This document shows, piece after piece, positions 62,901 through 64,000 of a stretch of DNA of 64,000 nt. Position numbers and translations under genes: made by a program. The notes under the pieces were generated by a model. That model saw only the letters and a program-made list of their open reading frames with translations, did not search any database and was not told the DNA's origin. Position 1 is the first letter of the stretch. Every line of letters begins with the position of its first letter. This DNA is from Erythrocercus mccallii (taxonomy: Eukaryota > Chordata > Aves > Passeriformes > Dicruridae): assembly GCA_013397435.1 (NCBI GenBank), contig VZRG01002354.1, positions 1 to 64,000 on the forward strand. Reading direction: 5' to 3'.

Positions 62901-64000
62901 AGATGAAAAGAAGAGTAAAGCCACTCCTGTAAATAGAAATTATCTAATGTCAGACTCGTTTGGGAAATAGATGGGGATTAGCTTAGTGTGTAGGGATAAG
63001 TGCACAAACACTGCAGGTAAGGTTGTCCCAAAGCTCTCTGAGCCCCATGGTCCTTGGGGTCCCCTGCTCATACTGCTGAGAACCTCTGAAATAAATATTG
63101 TGCTCTTGCCTTCACACAGTGGGCATGTTTCACTTGTTCAGTGGTCTGAAAAATTGATGTGCACGTTGGATTCTGAAATCAGTGCTGCCTGCCTGGGTTA
63201 CCTGCCAGTTCAGCCCACCACCAGATTGATTTCAAAAAGGATTGCTGGTGTCTCTGAGCTGGGAAACCTTGCAGGGGAAGCTCTGCAAATCTTACACAAG
63301 CAAAACAGATTACACTGACATTTCTGCTGAAATAATATGAATTTCAGTGTGAGACCTTTCATCAGCAGAGAGCTGTTGCAAACCAAATGCCTGCATCCTT
63401 AACAAACAGGGATGTGCCAGCAGAAGGTTCTTCCAAGGGACTGGGACTCTTCCAGCATCTTTAGCTCTATTTATTTCAGAAACCCAGTGAGCTTTTTGGA
63501 GAGATTTTTTTAATCACATAATCTCTGCCTCATGCCAGGCTTCGTTGGGTTTCTGTTTGTGATATGTGCCTCCTCTCCAGGCAGGCTGTTCAGTAGCTAA
63601 AGTATTAGGCATAGTTAATATCTCTTAGATCACATTGACAATATTTTTGTTATCTACACAAATGTCCAGTCTTTATAACTTTCTCTACAGAGTTCATTCA
63701 GAAAGAGGCACTGACTTTGGATAGCCTGAAAGGGAAAGTTTTACTGTCACTGTAAAATGTACTTTAAAATAAATAGGCACTTAAGTATTTTGGAGGTACT
63801 AAAAACACTGTTCTCATTCATGAATACTGGTTGAGTTAGAGACTACATAGGACTCATCCAACTCAGTGTTGGATTTACATCAAGTTTATTGGGTTGTATT
63901 TTATGTATAGAGTCAATCTCCAGCAAAATTAACTATTTTCAGTGTCCCTAATTTTCTTCTGCATCTCCCAAAATGTTCACACAATGGTGTGGATCAGTCA

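Larger units (their letters stand above)
56574..64000 (+). other. SLIT3 intron inside EGF repeat 1, 5' part (at least 7,427 bases)
   Basis: GTATGG donor; the acceptor is outside the window. A short CR1 fragment (56822-56900) and a poly-T run (56951-56971) are present. I looked for the next EGF exon (a cysteine-rich GKDC...C...HGGTC pattern) and did not find it. Open frames at 59002-59731 and 60675-61558 sit in locally GC-richer sequence but show no domain. Confidence 0.85.

Noticed and set aside
56574..64000. Search for the next EGF exon downstream
   Set aside because: No cysteine-rich stretch with HGGTC-like spacing flanked by splice sites was found, so the exon probably lies beyond the window.

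Overview
This is a vertebrate chromosome segment, most likely avian. The protein-coding content is a row of short exons separated by long introns with GT...AG borders. A CR1 LINE 3' end of the type common in bird genomes (2612-2882), a second CR1 scrap (56822-56900) and otherwise sparse repeats point to a bird. A crocodilian or turtle, which also carry CR1, is not strictly excluded. I see no bacterial, phage or plasmid genes, CRISPR arrays or operons.

The window holds one gene on the plus strand, recognised as SLIT3 (slit guidance ligand 3), as an interior fragment. Twelve coding exons (1,385 coding bases, about 461 residues) lie between 13223 and 56573. They encode the whole third leucine-rich-repeat domain (D3: exons at 13223, 14494, 22246, 24823, 29863), the whole fourth (D4: exons at 32178, 40840, 41967, 42221, 47998, 52482) and the start of the first EGF-like domain (56449-56573). 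The reading frame is continuous across all eleven internal junctions. The signal peptide, D1, D2, the remaining EGF repeats, the laminin-G domain and the C-terminal cysteine knot lie outside the window. Exon numbers used here are local to the window.

Region by region: 1-13222 is an upstream intron that carries the microRNA gene mir-218-2 (about 9070-9178), the usual vertebrate arrangement for SLIT3. 13223-30026 is D3, with a 7.7 kb intron (14569-22245) holding two diverged copies of an unrecognised non-coding element. 30027-52645 is D4, with an 8.5 kb intron, a very short 182-base intron and a 5.7 kb intron that contains a probable solo LTR on the minus strand. 52646-64000 has the first EGF exon followed by at least 7.4 kb of intron.

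SLIT3 is a secreted ligand for Roundabout receptors. In the family the ROBO-binding surface is in D2, while D4 has been shown in SLIT2 to mediate dimerisation and heparan sulfate binding, so this window encodes the spacer/dimerisation part of the molecule. The intronic miR-218 is known from other vertebrates to repress ROBO receptors, so host gene and microRNA act in one pathway. Nothing here amounts to a new biological system. The items most worth checking are the paired non-coding element, the LTR, a decayed tRNA-Met-like sequence on the minus strand, and local features around some splice sites.
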